Notes under the pieces: generated by a model
What the model saw: only the letters and a program-made list of their open reading frames with translations
The model's database searches: none
Told to the model about the DNA's origin: nothing
From: Ancylothrix sp036704045
GTDB taxonomy: Bacteria > Cyanobacteriota > Cyanobacteriia > Cyanobacteriales > Oscillatoriaceae
NCBI GenBank assembly: GCA_036704045.1
Contig: DATNQM010000022.1
Span: forward strand, 372,001 to 436,000
DNA: 64,000 nucleotides
Direction of reading: 5' to 3'
In this document: positions 51,660-61,232 of the stretch, piece by piece
Layout: each line of letters opens with the position of its first letter
Position numbering within the stretch: position 1 is the first letter of the stretch
Program-made: the position numbers and the translations under genes

Positions 51660-52546
51660 AACGCACATTCTCACTGGCAATTTATCTTAGTTTGATATTA
51701 TGTACCGCCTCCCAGAGCAGTATATTGAAGCCAGCTATAGCACAGCCTATAAATTCGACGATTTCTGCCACTGGAGGCTTACAACTCATGGAAGTCAGCG
51801 GCGAAGTTTTTCTGCATCGTCTTGGCGAAGAAAGCCTCAGACGGCTCAGCATAAATATGGAAATTTTGCCAGGGGATTTACTAATTGTGAGAAGAGGCGC
51901 TAAAGCGACGATCCGCTGCCCGAATGGTCAAAAGTGGCCTTTACCAGAAGGAGTTTCGGGTGCTATCAATGGTTGTCAGCTGCGATCCACCGGCGATCCG
52001 CGCCTTCCTGTCCCGCGTACCCTTGTCAGCGAAAATAATCCTTATATTATCAGCCCACGACAAACCGCTTTGCTCAATGACCGTCTGGTTGTACGATGGA
52101 ATCCAGTAGCCGGAGTCAACAGTTATACGGTAAAAGTGCGCGATAGTGCCGGTGTAAAATGGGAAACACAAGTAAATCAAACACAAGTGATATATGGAGG
52201 TTCCGAGCTACAGCCAGGAGAGAAGTATAGTATAACTGTACGTTCCGATACTTCCAACGTCTCGGAAAGTGAATCTACAATTTTTTGGTTACTAGACGAA
52301 CAAACTAGCCAAACTGTAAGAGAAAAAATTGCCGTTGTTGACCGGCAAGGATTAGCAGACGAGGCTAGTATTTTAGCAAAAGCTAACATTTACAGCAGTT
52401 ATAGACTGTTTGCAGCCGCCATAGAAGTGCTGGAAACCTCAAAAGTCGATGGAAACTCCACAGCCTCTGTTTCCCAAATGCTGAAGGCGCTTTACGAACA
52501 AGTTGGGTTAAATGAAGGATTTGTTGCTCAGCGATTGAATTTTTAA
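51656..52546 (+). CDS. Secreted FecR-like protein
   Basis: 296 residues overlapping the kinase gene by four bases. Signal peptide about 1-29 (ending AIA before QPINS). Residues about 45-105 resemble the FecR sensor fold (SGEVFLHRLG, ILPGDLLIVRRGAKATIRC, LPEGVSGAINGCQL) with a Cys pair. A fibronectin-type region follows (about 125-215: ISPRQTALLNDRLVVRWNPV, YTVKVRDSAG, YSITVRSDTS) and a helical C-terminus. It should act in the periplasm, and a role as ligand sensor for the coupled membrane kinase is inference. Confidence 0.75.
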   Translation: MKRTFSLAIYLSLILCTASQSSILKPAIAQPINSTISATGGLQLMEVSGEVFLHRLGEESLRRLSINMEILPGDLLIVRRGAKATIRCPNGQKWPLPEGVSGAINGCQLRSTGDPRLPVPRTLVSENNPYIISPRQTALLNDRLVVRWNPVAGVNSYTVKVRDSAGVKWETQVNQTQVIYGGSELQPGEKYSITVRSDTSNVSESESTIFWLLDEQTSQTVREKIAVVDRQGLADEASILAKANIYSSYRLFAAAIEVLETSKVDGNSTASVSQMLKALYEQVGLNEGFVAQRLNF

Positions 52547-52678
52547 TGTTTAAATTTTGATGGGTGCATTTTTGTGTGTTAAAATTTTGTCTCTGATTAA
52601 GTTCTGGGGCGTTTCTCTAACTTTCGTTGCACAGAAAATGTTATCAATAGCATTGAACGGATGTTGTAATACTGCTTA

Positions 52679-53743
52679 ATGAATTCTAAATTACCCCTAT
52701 TTCGCTTAAGTTTAACTATTTTTGGGCTGATTTTTTGGAGTGATTTTTGCACTTTAAAAACGGCGGCAACGCCTATTTATTTTTTCAAGAATGAGATAAA
52801 AAGTAAAAAGAATATCACAATTACCACAAACAATTATTCTTCCATTAATTCTAAAACAACTAATCCAGAACAATTGATTGATTTAGGAAAATCTGGTATT
52901 TTTATTTCTTCAAATAAGCCATTAATTAATAATCAATATTCTCATTTTCTTAAAAAAAGTTACCCAGAAAATAACCAAAATTTCCTAACTCAAACAGCCC
53001 CAAACCTAGAATCAAATCAAAATTACCAAGCAGATGTTGGCGAACCTCCCAGTCTACGTTTTGCCCCTCCGATAACCCAAACTTTTGCCCCTAGCATATC
53101 TGTTTCTATGCCCTTTGCAAATGGTTTTTCTTGGGGGAATGCCGGCATCGGTTTAGGGTTACAATCTCGCACCCGCTATACCGACAGTCCCGATGGAGGT
53201 TTAGGTATTGGGATCGGTTTAGGAAATCCTCAAACAGCGATAGGTTTTGATGTTGTTGCCTCAATTTTAGATTTATCAGACTTTGGTAGTCGGGGTTCCT
53301 TAAGTTTTAAAATTCATCGTAATTTAAACAAAGATTTATCGGTAGCTGTAGGTTTACAAAATGCGATTATTTGGGGTTATAGTGATGCCGGTACAAGCCT
53401 TTATGGAGTGGTGACCAAAACTTTCCATACTTCAGAAAATAAAAACGATTTTTTAAGTTTAATTGTACTTTCTGCCGGCCTGGGTGGCGGACAATTTCGC
53501 CCAGAATTTGACATTAATAATAATATAGAATCGGTAAGTATTTTTGGTACTGTAGCCCTGCGTGTTGTTGAACCTCTCAACGCTATTGCAGAATGGACAG
53601 GACAAGATTTAACCTTGGGATTATCTTATGTTCCTTTTCCCAACACACCTTTAATAATTACCGGCGGTTTAACTGATATTACCGGCAATGCGGGAGATGG
53701 TAGCAGATTTCTTTTAAGGCTTGGTTATTTATTTACTTTTTAA
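52679..53743 (+). CDS. Predicted outer-membrane beta-barrel protein
   Basis: 354 residues, not recognised by name. An N-terminal signal-like segment (about 1-31) and a low-complexity Asn/Ser/Lys linker (about 35-130) precede a Gly-rich region (about 150-354) with alternating amphipathic strands (GWGNAGIGLGLQ-type, AIGFDVVASILDL, SLSFKIHRNL, SVAVGLQNAI) that ends in LGYLFTF, the aromatic C-terminus expected for barrel insertion. Five bases separate it from the CHAT gene, so the two are co-translated. It could be an export or anchoring partner for the CHAT protein. Confidence 0.65.
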   Translation: MNSKLPLFRLSLTIFGLIFWSDFCTLKTAATPIYFFKNEIKSKKNITITTNNYSSINSKTTNPEQLIDLGKSGIFISSNKPLINNQYSHFLKKSYPENNQNFLTQTAPNLESNQNYQADVGEPPSLRFAPPITQTFAPSISVSMPFANGFSWGNAGIGLGLQSRTRYTDSPDGGLGIGIGLGNPQTAIGFDVVASILDLSDFGSRGSLSFKIHRNLNKDLSVAVGLQNAIIWGYSDAGTSLYGVVTKTFHTSENKNDFLSLIVLSAGLGGGQFRPEFDINNNIESVSIFGTVALRVVEPLNAIAEWTGQDLTLGLSYVPFPNTPLIITGGLTDITGNAGDGSRFLLRLGYLFTF

Positions 53744-53748
53744 ATTTT

Positions 53749-55338
53749 ATGAACCGCATCAAAAATTTTTCGATAATAGCTTTAATTAGCCTTTTTATTA
53801 GTTTAAATACCCATCGCCTAAGCGCTACTCCTTATCATTTACATGGTTTATCTGCCAAGGGAAATTTGGAAGCGGAGTATCTAATTAAAAATTCTTTAAG
53901 TAGTCCTTTAAACGAGACTTTATCTGCCAGAAAAATCTTAATTAGTCAAAATGGAAATATGTCTGATGGCACCGGCCCCGCCTTCACAGAAGGTGCTATT
54001 ATGTTTTCACAACCAAGTCAAAATATTTCCCGTACCGATTTTCAAACAAGTATTCAAACTGCCGCATCTATTGACACAGCCCTACAACTTTTTGAACAAT
54101 ACCAAGCAGCAGAATTCGGACAATATTTTAATAAACCATTAATTGGTAAAACCCCAACTCTCAGCAAAATTAGTCAAGTTTTGTGCCAATTAGCAAAAGT
54201 AACCGGCACAAAAGCCGCATTAATTTATGTGGGGTCTTTTTCAGAAGAATTACAAACTTTATATGTTTTACCAAATGAAACAAATAATTGCAGTATTAAC
54301 ACCCAACAACCAGAAAAAGAAGACAAGACAGAACAAAAAATTATTACCAAAATCAAAGACAGTGAAATAAAACAAGTTGTTAATAGTTTGCGAGAAGAAA
54401 TTTCTCTTGTGCCTCTTAGTCCAAATTATCGTTCCCTAGAAGCTTCTCAAAAACTATACAATTGGATTGTAAAACCCTTAGAAAAAGTCTTACAAGCTAA
54501 TCAAATTGATACTTTAGTATTTACAATGGATGCCGGTTTGCGTTCAATTCCTTTAGCTGCATTACATGATGGAAAACAGTTTTTAAATGAAAAATATAGC
54601 CTAACTTTAATTCCTAGCTTTGGGTTAACTGATACCCGCTATATAGATGTCAGAAACTTACCAATTTTAGCAATGGGCGCATCAGAATTTGAAGATGCAA
54701 TTTCATTACCCGCAGTGCCGGTTGAACTGAAAAGAATTTTAACACCTCCTTGGAGAGGAATTTCTTTACTAAATGAAGATTTTACATTAGAAAAATTAAA
54801 AGAAATTTATCAAAAACAAAGATTTAGGATTCTTCATTTAGCTACACATGGTAAATTTGTTCAAGGTGATGTAAGTCAATCTTTTATTCAGCTTAGTAAT
54901 GAAAAATTACGCTTAGATCAAGTCGGAGAAGTTGCCTCAGAATTAAAATGGCCGGCACCGCCGCCCGTAGAAATGTTAGTATTAAGTGCCTGTGAAACTG
55001 CATTAGGAGATGAACCCGAATTAGGATTTGCCGGTTTAGCAGTTCAGGCCGGTGTTAAATCTGCTTTAGCAAGTTTATGGCAAGTGGATGATGTGGCAAC
55101 GTTAGCATTAATGAGCGAATTTTATGGGCAATTAAGTAAAACTCCTCTTAAAAGTCAAGCCTTACGAAAAACTCAACTCGCCATGTTACAAGGCAAAGTT
55201 CGCATCGAAAATAATACATTATTTTTATCAGAAGGAAAGCCGATAAATTTACCACCTAATCTTGTTGGTTCCGAACAAATAGACTTTTCTCATCCTCATT
55301 ATTGGGCCGGTTTTACCCTCATTGGCAATTGGAATTAA
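53749..55338 (+). CDS. Exported CHAT-domain cysteine protease
   Basis: 529 residues. Signal peptide or N-terminal anchor about 1-27. Residues about 240-529 are a CHAT domain, a caspase-like C14-related peptidase: FTMDAGLRSIPLAALHDG, ILHLATHGKF with catalytic His367, and VLSACETALGD with catalytic Cys415, then the FAGLAVQAGVKSALASLWQVDD tail. The dyad is intact. No TPR is present on this protein; the TPRs sit on the kinase two genes upstream. Export of a CHAT protease suggests action in the periplasm or at the outer membrane. Last gene of the STAND-kinase-FecR-barrel-CHAT run. Confidence 0.85.
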   Translation: MNRIKNFSIIALISLFISLNTHRLSATPYHLHGLSAKGNLEAEYLIKNSLSSPLNETLSARKILISQNGNMSDGTGPAFTEGAIMFSQPSQNISRTDFQTSIQTAASIDTALQLFEQYQAAEFGQYFNKPLIGKTPTLSKISQVLCQLAKVTGTKAALIYVGSFSEELQTLYVLPNETNNCSINTQQPEKEDKTEQKIITKIKDSEIKQVVNSLREEISLVPLSPNYRSLEASQKLYNWIVKPLEKVLQANQIDTLVFTMDAGLRSIPLAALHDGKQFLNEKYSLTLIPSFGLTDTRYIDVRNLPILAMGASEFEDAISLPAVPVELKRILTPPWRGISLLNEDFTLEKLKEIYQKQRFRILHLATHGKFVQGDVSQSFIQLSNEKLRLDQVGEVASELKWPAPPPVEMLVLSACETALGDEPELGFAGLAVQAGVKSALASLWQVDDVATLALMSEFYGQLSKTPLKSQALRKTQLAMLQGKVRIENNTLFLSEGKPINLPPNLVGSEQIDFSHPHYWAGFTLIGNWN

Positions 55339-55636
55339 ACAAAATAAGTTTTTTTCTAAGTTTACAACAAACATTCCCAAAACTCAGCTAAATCAGTAAA
55401 AATACGGAACTTCCATCAAAATAACCAGATGCCCCAAATATCAAAAGCCCACATCCAAAAAACGGCCAACATTTTCTCTCACCTACCTCAAGCCAACCCC
55501 ACCTCAAAAGCCAGACGTTATTGCCCAAAATTGTCACACAACTTCCAATTTCCCACCAAACCAAAAGCCCACTGTACGTTAATCTGCTAAAGGATGCTGA
55601 TAAAAACCACCTAAACCTACCGAATAAAAAACACCC

Positions 55637-56257
55637 TTAAGTATTTTCTTCTTTGATTTCAACCGGCACCTCAGCCGCAAAATCCACCTTATCAAATAAA
55701 TCCGCCAACTCCAACTCCACCCCAATAGACTCCAAAATCAAACGCCCCTCCAAACCATCCACATCTCGCAACAACCAACCGCGATCAGTCTTCACATAAT
55801 GTTCCAAATGAGGACTATATTGGTCGATTATTAAATACTCTGCCAAACTAGAAATAGTGCGGTATGCCTTAAACTTATCAGTACGATCATAATTGCCAGT
55901 TGATTTTGACAAAACCTCCGCAATAAAAATCGGATTCATCACCGTATCTTTCCGTCCTGGTTTCAGTTCCAACGGTTCACGAATCACCATAACATCTGGG
56001 TAAGTATGCAGGTTAGCATCAGGAATCCACAGACGCTGATCCATCGCAAAAACATCATAAGGTTGTCGTTTCAAACTAAACTTTAAAATCGTAGCCAGAC
56101 TCAAAGCAATTCGATTATGATTCGGTGTGCCACCCGTCATTTCAATAATTTCTCCATTATGATATTCGTGACGTAATTCCGATTGAACTTCAAGCTCGAA
56201 ATATTCCTCTTCAGAATAAGTTTTAATCTCTGGGTTGCTCTCAACAGTAACTACCAT
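55637..56257 (-). CDS. Uma2 family (DUF820) putative endonuclease
   Basis: 206 residues of the Uma2 family. EEYFELEVQSELRHEYHNGEIIEMTGGTPNHNRIA, TYPDVMVIREPLEL, PIFIAEVLSKSTGNYDRTDKF (with EVLS-x-STxxYDRxxKF catalytic-like pattern) and YLIIDQYSPHLEHYV are family blocks. It lies downstream of pepA on the same strand, with a dispersed palindrome between them. Function unknown. Confidence 0.88.
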   Translation of the reverse strand: MVVTVESNPEIKTYSEEEYFELEVQSELRHEYHNGEIIEMTGGTPNHNRIALSLATILKFSLKRQPYDVFAMDQRLWIPDANLHTYPDVMVIREPLELKPGRKDTVMNPIFIAEVLSKSTGNYDRTDKFKAYRTISSLAEYLIIDQYSPHLEHYVKTDRGWLLRDVDGLEGRLILESIGVELELADLFDKVDFAAEVPVEIKEENT

Positions 56258-56337
56258 CCGATACCTCCCTTCAGGGCCATTTTATAGATATATTCTAAAG
56301 GATTTTTTTCAGCAACCGGCTTTTTATGACAAAAACT

Positions 56338-56354
56338 AACCCCCGGAGGGGGTT
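56338..56354. repeat. AACCCCC-GGA-GGGGGTT palindrome
   Basis: Same unit as the cluster at 33384-33512. It is followed at 56371-56394 by GCCACAGGTT/AACCTGTGGC, another inverted repeat, just downstream of the pepA stop; together they may end pepA transcription. Confidence 0.6.
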
Positions 56355-56405
56355 TTCATTTAATTGTGTAGCCACAGGTTTTAACCTGTGGCAAAAATTT
56401 ACAGA

Positions 56406-57881
56406 CTAAGACATCACCCAATTAACCAAAGTCCGAACCCCATAACCAGTAGCCCCAGCAGGATGATAACCACTATCCTTATCAGTCCAAACCGGCCCCG
56501 CAATATCCAAATGAGCCCACGTTGTTTTCTCCACAAACTGCTTCAAAAACATCGCCGCAGTAATCGAACCACCAGGACGAGGGCCCGTATTCTTCATATC
56601 AGCAACAACCGACTTCATACCCTCAAAATACTTCTCCTCCAAAGGCATTTGCCACACCTTTTCCCCCGCCAATTCTGCCGCAGCCTTCAACTCACCGGCC
56701 AACGTTTCATCAGGACTCCATAAACCCGAATAATCATCACCCAAAGCAATAACACAAGCCCCCGTCAAAGTAGCCAAATCAACCATCGCATCCAGACCCA
56801 ACTTATCAGCAAAAACCAAAGCATCCGCCAAAGTAAGCCGGCCCTCCGCATCCGTATTATTAACCTCAATTGTCTTACCATTAGAAGCCGTCAAAATATC
56901 ACCAGGACGCATCGCCTTCCCACTAATCATATTTTCCGTCACCGCCGAAATAAAATGCACCTCCACATCCGGCTTCAACAAACCAATCGCCTTAGCAGCC
57001 CCAAGAGTAGCACCGGCCCCACCCATATCAACCTTCATCATCTCCACACCAGAACCAGCCCCCTTAATATTCAAACCCCCAGAATCAAACGTCAAACCCT
57101 TACCAATAATCCCCAACTTCCGGCGAGGAGTCCCCTGTGGCTTATAAGTCAAATGAATAAACTTCGGAGGCAAATCAGACGCCAAAGCCACCCCCAAAAA
57201 CGAACCCATTCCAAGTTTTTCGCAATCTTCCTTTTCCAGAATTTCTAACTCTAAACCATACTCAGCAGCAATAGCCTGAGCCGTTTCTGCCATAGTAATT
57301 GGCGTACAAAAATTTGCCGGCGCCGCCACCAACTGACGAGCCAAAAACACCCCCGCACAAACATTCTGAGCACGAGTAATTGCCCCCTCAGTCCCAGCCA
57401 AACCCAGCAAATCAACCGACTCAACCCCAGAACCCTTATCCTCAGATTCCGACTTAAAGCGATTATCTTGATACAAAGCCAATTCCATACCTTCAACAAT
57501 AGCCCCTGCAGTCTGGTCAGCAGAATCTTTAAAAAGCGGCAAACTTACACCCAAACTCTTGCACTTTTCCTTTTTCGCCAGTTTCGCCATACTAGCAGCC
57601 GCCCGTCGCAAAGTCTCCAACTTCAAAGACTCCGACTTACCCAAACCCACCAAAATCACCTTACGGACAGGGCTATCCTTGCCGGTTCGCGTCACCGCAG
57701 AACTACCTTCTTTCCCCTTAAATTCCGCATCCGCAATTAAATCACTAAGAGTACCCCCCAACTTTTCATCTAGTTGGGCCATTGAACCTGTTAACTCCAC
57801 CGCATCCTCAAAAATTCCAATACCAAGGGCAACACCAGACCAATCTAACGCGCTGACTTCAGTGGCTCTAAATTCCATCAC
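56406..57881 (-). CDS. pepA: Cytosol leucyl aminopeptidase
   Basis: 491 residues, normal length for PepA (peptidase M17). Visible: LGIIGKGLTFDSGGLNIK with the Lys and Asp metal ligands, VDMGGAGATLGA, AVTENMISGKAMRPGDILTASNGKTIEVNNTDAEGRL with the signature NTDAEGRL, and DLATLTGACVIALGDDYSG. A di-metal hexameric enzyme that removes N-terminal residues from peptides in the cytoplasm. The next Met (57878) is an equivalent start. Confidence 0.95.
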   Translation of the reverse strand: MMEFRATEVSALDWSGVALGIGIFEDAVELTGSMAQLDEKLGGTLSDLIADAEFKGKEGSSAVTRTGKDSPVRKVILVGLGKSESLKLETLRRAAASMAKLAKKEKCKSLGVSLPLFKDSADQTAGAIVEGMELALYQDNRFKSESEDKGSGVESVDLLGLAGTEGAITRAQNVCAGVFLARQLVAAPANFCTPITMAETAQAIAAEYGLELEILEKEDCEKLGMGSFLGVALASDLPPKFIHLTYKPQGTPRRKLGIIGKGLTFDSGGLNIKGAGSGVEMMKVDMGGAGATLGAAKAIGLLKPDVEVHFISAVTENMISGKAMRPGDILTASNGKTIEVNNTDAEGRLTLADALVFADKLGLDAMVDLATLTGACVIALGDDYSGLWSPDETLAGELKAAAELAGEKVWQMPLEEKYFEGMKSVVADMKNTGPRPGGSITAAMFLKQFVEKTTWAHLDIAGPVWTDKDSGYHPAGATGYGVRTLVNWVMS

Positions 57882-58559
57882 TTTGTTTTACTCACTCAAC
57901 ACTTTTTTACATTTTCACAGATCCAAAGACATACAATCACTTGATTTATGTAGATAGTTCTTTCTTTCGCATGGCCAGAGGCAACCAAAATCTACATACT
58001 TGTTCCTATCACCGGCAAAACTCCATATTTGCGCTGACACAAAATCATTGTCCTCCTTAGCGAGCAGTCAGCTTCATTGTCATATTCTTGCCCACACTCT
58101 CCACCGTCCATAACCCATCTGCACAGCCGATAAAATTTCCTTAACCACTTCCTAAAAAAGCTAGTTTTTTGAGGTTTTCCAGTCATTATTTAAGATAAAA
58201 AGCTTTTAAACATTGATTACTTATTTACAAACCATAAAAAGCTTTTATTTCCTCGCTTTTTTGTATTTTCACCCAGCTTTCTGTCACAAAACCGTATTTA
58301 TACTGAATTGTCAGATCCTAAAACCTATGGCAACCTTTCATATAGATAAAGTAATGGCTCTTCCCCCTCGATCCCAGAAAAGTTAAGATGTCAGCATTCA
58401 ACCCCTACTGTTAAAAACCAAGGATTACCCATGAAGGATCAACGATAAACCCTCAGTAACGCAAAAATTTCATCCCTTTTCGTCTTGACAAAAAGCAGCA
58501 ATTACTCAAACGCTCGATTTTAACTTAAAACCGAAACACACTAAAGGCAAAATTCACCC
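57882..58559. other. Intergenic region, pepA and transglycosylase
   Basis: About 680 bases between divergent genes. A 64-codon minus-strand ORF (57992-58186, Cys-rich, no ribosome site) is probably not real. Nothing else recognised. Confidence 0.4.
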
Positions 58560-60743
58560 ATGTTCAATAAGCGACGCAAACCCAATCTTCTCCTGGCAAT
58601 TGGTACCGGCATCGGTGTTTTGTTCATCGGGGTTGGCTTACCAGTGATGTACCAAAAAGGCTTTTTTAATTCCACCAGTAATAAACTTGCTCTCGTAGAC
58701 AGCCACAACGAAGAGTCAAAAGTTTTGCCCCTCGTGCAGTTATCTGGCGAAAAGCGAACCACTGAGTTAGAAAATCTTGCCCAAAATGGCCAGTCTGGGG
58801 ATCGTAACCGCGCACGCTATCTGCTTGCTACAGACTTACTTGAGCAAAAACAACCAGCCAAAGCCCTCCAATGGCTGGAAAACTTAGAAAAAGATTACGG
58901 GTTGCTGAGCGGCTATATTGCCCTTAAACGTGCTCAGGCATTAGAACTAACCCAAGATAAAAACAAAGCCCTTCAAGCGTGGCAGGACATCCTCAAATAC
59001 CATAGCAAAGATCCTGTAGCCGCCGAAGCCCTCTACATTCTTGGTCAAAAAGAATCCCAATACTGGGATCAAGCCCTCAAAGAATTTCCTTCCCATCCAA
59101 AAAGCATAGAAATTGCTCTCCAAAGATTGAAAAAATCTCCTAATCAAAAAGATTTAATGATTCAAGTTGCCCAGTATGGGCATTATCACGCTAATGTTAT
59201 TCCTATTCTCGACAGATTAGTAAAAAATCATTCAAGTGATTTAACGCCCGAAGAATGGGAAATGATCGCTTTTGCTTACTGGGAAAAACAACAGTATGGG
59301 AAAGCCGGTGCAGCCTATGCTAATGCTCCTCGCACTCCCCATCATGCTTATAGGGCCGGTAGAGGCTTACAATTAGGAGATAAAACAGATTTAGCTCGAA
59401 TTGAGTATAAAAAACTCCTCACAGAATTTCCCGATGCCCCAGAAACTGGTATGGGTTTATTACGTTTAGAAAAACTCGTTGATCCAAAAGAATCAATGGG
59501 ATATTTAGACCAAATAATTGCCAAGTTTCCCGATAAAGCCGCCGAAGCTATACTTGACAAATCAAAACTTCAAGAAGAATTAAAAAATGGCAAGGCTGCT
59601 GCCGAAATGCGGGAGTTGCTGTTAACTCAATATAGCAATTCTGATGCAGCCGCTCAACTTCGCTGGACTCTTGCTAAACAACGTGTTAAAGCTAAGGATC
59701 TTAAATCTGCCTGGGAGTACGCACAAGCCCTTACCAAAGAAAATCCTAACAGTGAACTGGCTCCTGAAGCAGCTTTTTGGGTAGGCAAATGGGCAAAAAC
59801 TTTAGGGCGTCAAAACGAATCTAAACAAGCTTTTGAATATCTACTTGCCAAATATCCAGAAACTTATTTTGCTTGGCGGGCTGCTGTTATTTTAGGGTGG
59901 AATGTCGGAGATTTCACCACAGTTCGTCAGAAATTACCAGAGGTTGCTTACCCTCAGTTTCGTCCTACTTTACCGGCTGGGTCTGACCTTTTAAAAGAAT
60001 TATATAATTTAGGTCAAGATCAAGATGCTTGGACGCTATGGCAAATTGAGTACACCAATCCCAAAGAACCCACTGTAGCTCAACAGTTTACTGATGGATT
60101 AATGCGTTTAGGAGTGGGAGATAATCTGGATGCTATGTACATGATTTCTAGTTTAAAAAATCGGGAAAAACCGGAAGATCAAACTCAATACGAAACTCTC
60201 AAAGCTTCTTCTGCTTTCTGGCAGTCTTTATATCCTTTTCCTTATTTAGATATAATTTTGCCTTGGGCAAAAAAACGTCAGTTAAATCCACTTTTGGTAA
60301 CAGGATTAATTCGCCAAGAATCTCGATTTATGCCCAAAATCAAATCGGGAGTTGGGGCAGTTGGTTTAATGCAGGTGATGCCAGAAACCGGCGCGGATAT
60401 GGCAAGAAATTTAGGATTAAAGCAATATAAATTAGATAATCCTGAAGATAATGTTCAATTGGGTACGGCTTATTTAGATTACACCCACAGAGAATATAAT
60501 AATAATTCTCTACTAGCAGTTGCTAGTTATAATGCCGGTCCTGCTAATGTCTCTGAGTGGGTTACAAAATATGGATTGAGTGATCCTGATAATTTTGTGG
60601 ATCAAATTCCTTTTGGTGAAACTAAAAATTACGTTCACAAGGTGTTTGAAAATTACTGGAATTATTTGCGGGTATATAATCCCCAAATTGGCCAAAAATT
60701 GCAAGCTCACACGGATAGTTTTAAAACGGCTTCTAATCAATAA
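58560..60743 (+). CDS. Soluble lytic murein transglycosylase (Slt-like) with TPR
   Basis: 727 residues. A membrane anchor (about 8-31) precedes a long superhelical TPR-like region (about 60-555) and a C-terminal SLT domain: LITGLIRQESRF with catalytic Glu587, GAVGLMQVMPETG, NVQLGTAYLDYTHREY and VASYNAGPANV. It cleaves peptidoglycan glycan strands in the periplasm during growth or recycling. The length and layout match cyanobacterial Slt70-like proteins. A hairpin-rich stretch follows the stop at 60757-60840. Confidence 0.9.
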   Translation: MFNKRRKPNLLLAIGTGIGVLFIGVGLPVMYQKGFFNSTSNKLALVDSHNEESKVLPLVQLSGEKRTTELENLAQNGQSGDRNRARYLLATDLLEQKQPAKALQWLENLEKDYGLLSGYIALKRAQALELTQDKNKALQAWQDILKYHSKDPVAAEALYILGQKESQYWDQALKEFPSHPKSIEIALQRLKKSPNQKDLMIQVAQYGHYHANVIPILDRLVKNHSSDLTPEEWEMIAFAYWEKQQYGKAGAAYANAPRTPHHAYRAGRGLQLGDKTDLARIEYKKLLTEFPDAPETGMGLLRLEKLVDPKESMGYLDQIIAKFPDKAAEAILDKSKLQEELKNGKAAAEMRELLLTQYSNSDAAAQLRWTLAKQRVKAKDLKSAWEYAQALTKENPNSELAPEAAFWVGKWAKTLGRQNESKQAFEYLLAKYPETYFAWRAAVILGWNVGDFTTVRQKLPEVAYPQFRPTLPAGSDLLKELYNLGQDQDAWTLWQIEYTNPKEPTVAQQFTDGLMRLGVGDNLDAMYMISSLKNREKPEDQTQYETLKASSAFWQSLYPFPYLDIILPWAKKRQLNPLLVTGLIRQESRFMPKIKSGVGAVGLMQVMPETGADMARNLGLKQYKLDNPEDNVQLGTAYLDYTHREYNNNSLLAVASYNAGPANVSEWVTKYGLSDPDNFVDQIPFGETKNYVHKVFENYWNYLRVYNPQIGQKLQAHTDSFKTASNQ

Positions 60744-61232
60744 TGGGTTACAAAATAAATAAAGCAGCCCTCGGAACTAATATCAGCAAATTTACTGATA
60801 AGTTACCAAGTTTAATAAGCGTCAAAGACTGCTTTATTTTGCTAAAACTACCCTAGCTAAAAAAATAGTCTAGTTTCTTTAAAAGCATCTTAAACCTAAG
60901 TATGCTTCTCTTATTTTTCTTGCTTAGCTATGTGACACACCATTGAAAAATTGAGGTTTTGTTTTATATTTGCACAAATTTTTTAAGAAGATTTATCCTT
61001 AGAAGAGTCGGATAATGACTCTTTAAGATTTTCATCTTCCTTCTTAAAAGTGAAAATTTAAAATATAATGTTTTCTCAAATCAGTCTGCACCCATCGCCC
61101 TTAGCAACTGCCGTAAATTTTCATTGGTTTTCACTTTAAAGATGAGCCTGATGTAAATTCGTTGTCTGGTCTGGGGTGCTGGTGTTGTAGTCTGGAAGAA
61201 ATAGAAATAAGCGTTTCACCGTTTGTGTAGTT
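60744..61232. other. Intergenic region with long inverted repeat
   Basis: Starts with the inverted repeat at 60757-60840. The rest is AT-rich; a 23-codon ORF at 61068-61139 has no ribosome site and is not called. It should carry the promoter of the TPR gene at 61233. Confidence 0.45.
60757..60840 (+). terminator. Long-armed hairpin after slt
   Basis: AAATAAAGCAG (60757-60767) pairs with CTGCTTTATTT (60829-60839); inside is TATCAG/CTGATA (60781-60800). The outer arm ends in TTTATTTTG, so it may terminate the transglycosylase transcript or protect its 3' end. Confidence 0.5.

Noticed and set aside
57992..58186. 64-codon minus-strand ORF
   Set aside because: No Shine-Dalgarno site, unusual Cys-rich composition and no recognisable family; located in a large intergenic space.
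61068..61139. 23-codon plus-strand ORF
   Set aside because: Too short, no ribosome site, no membrane or known small-subunit pattern.
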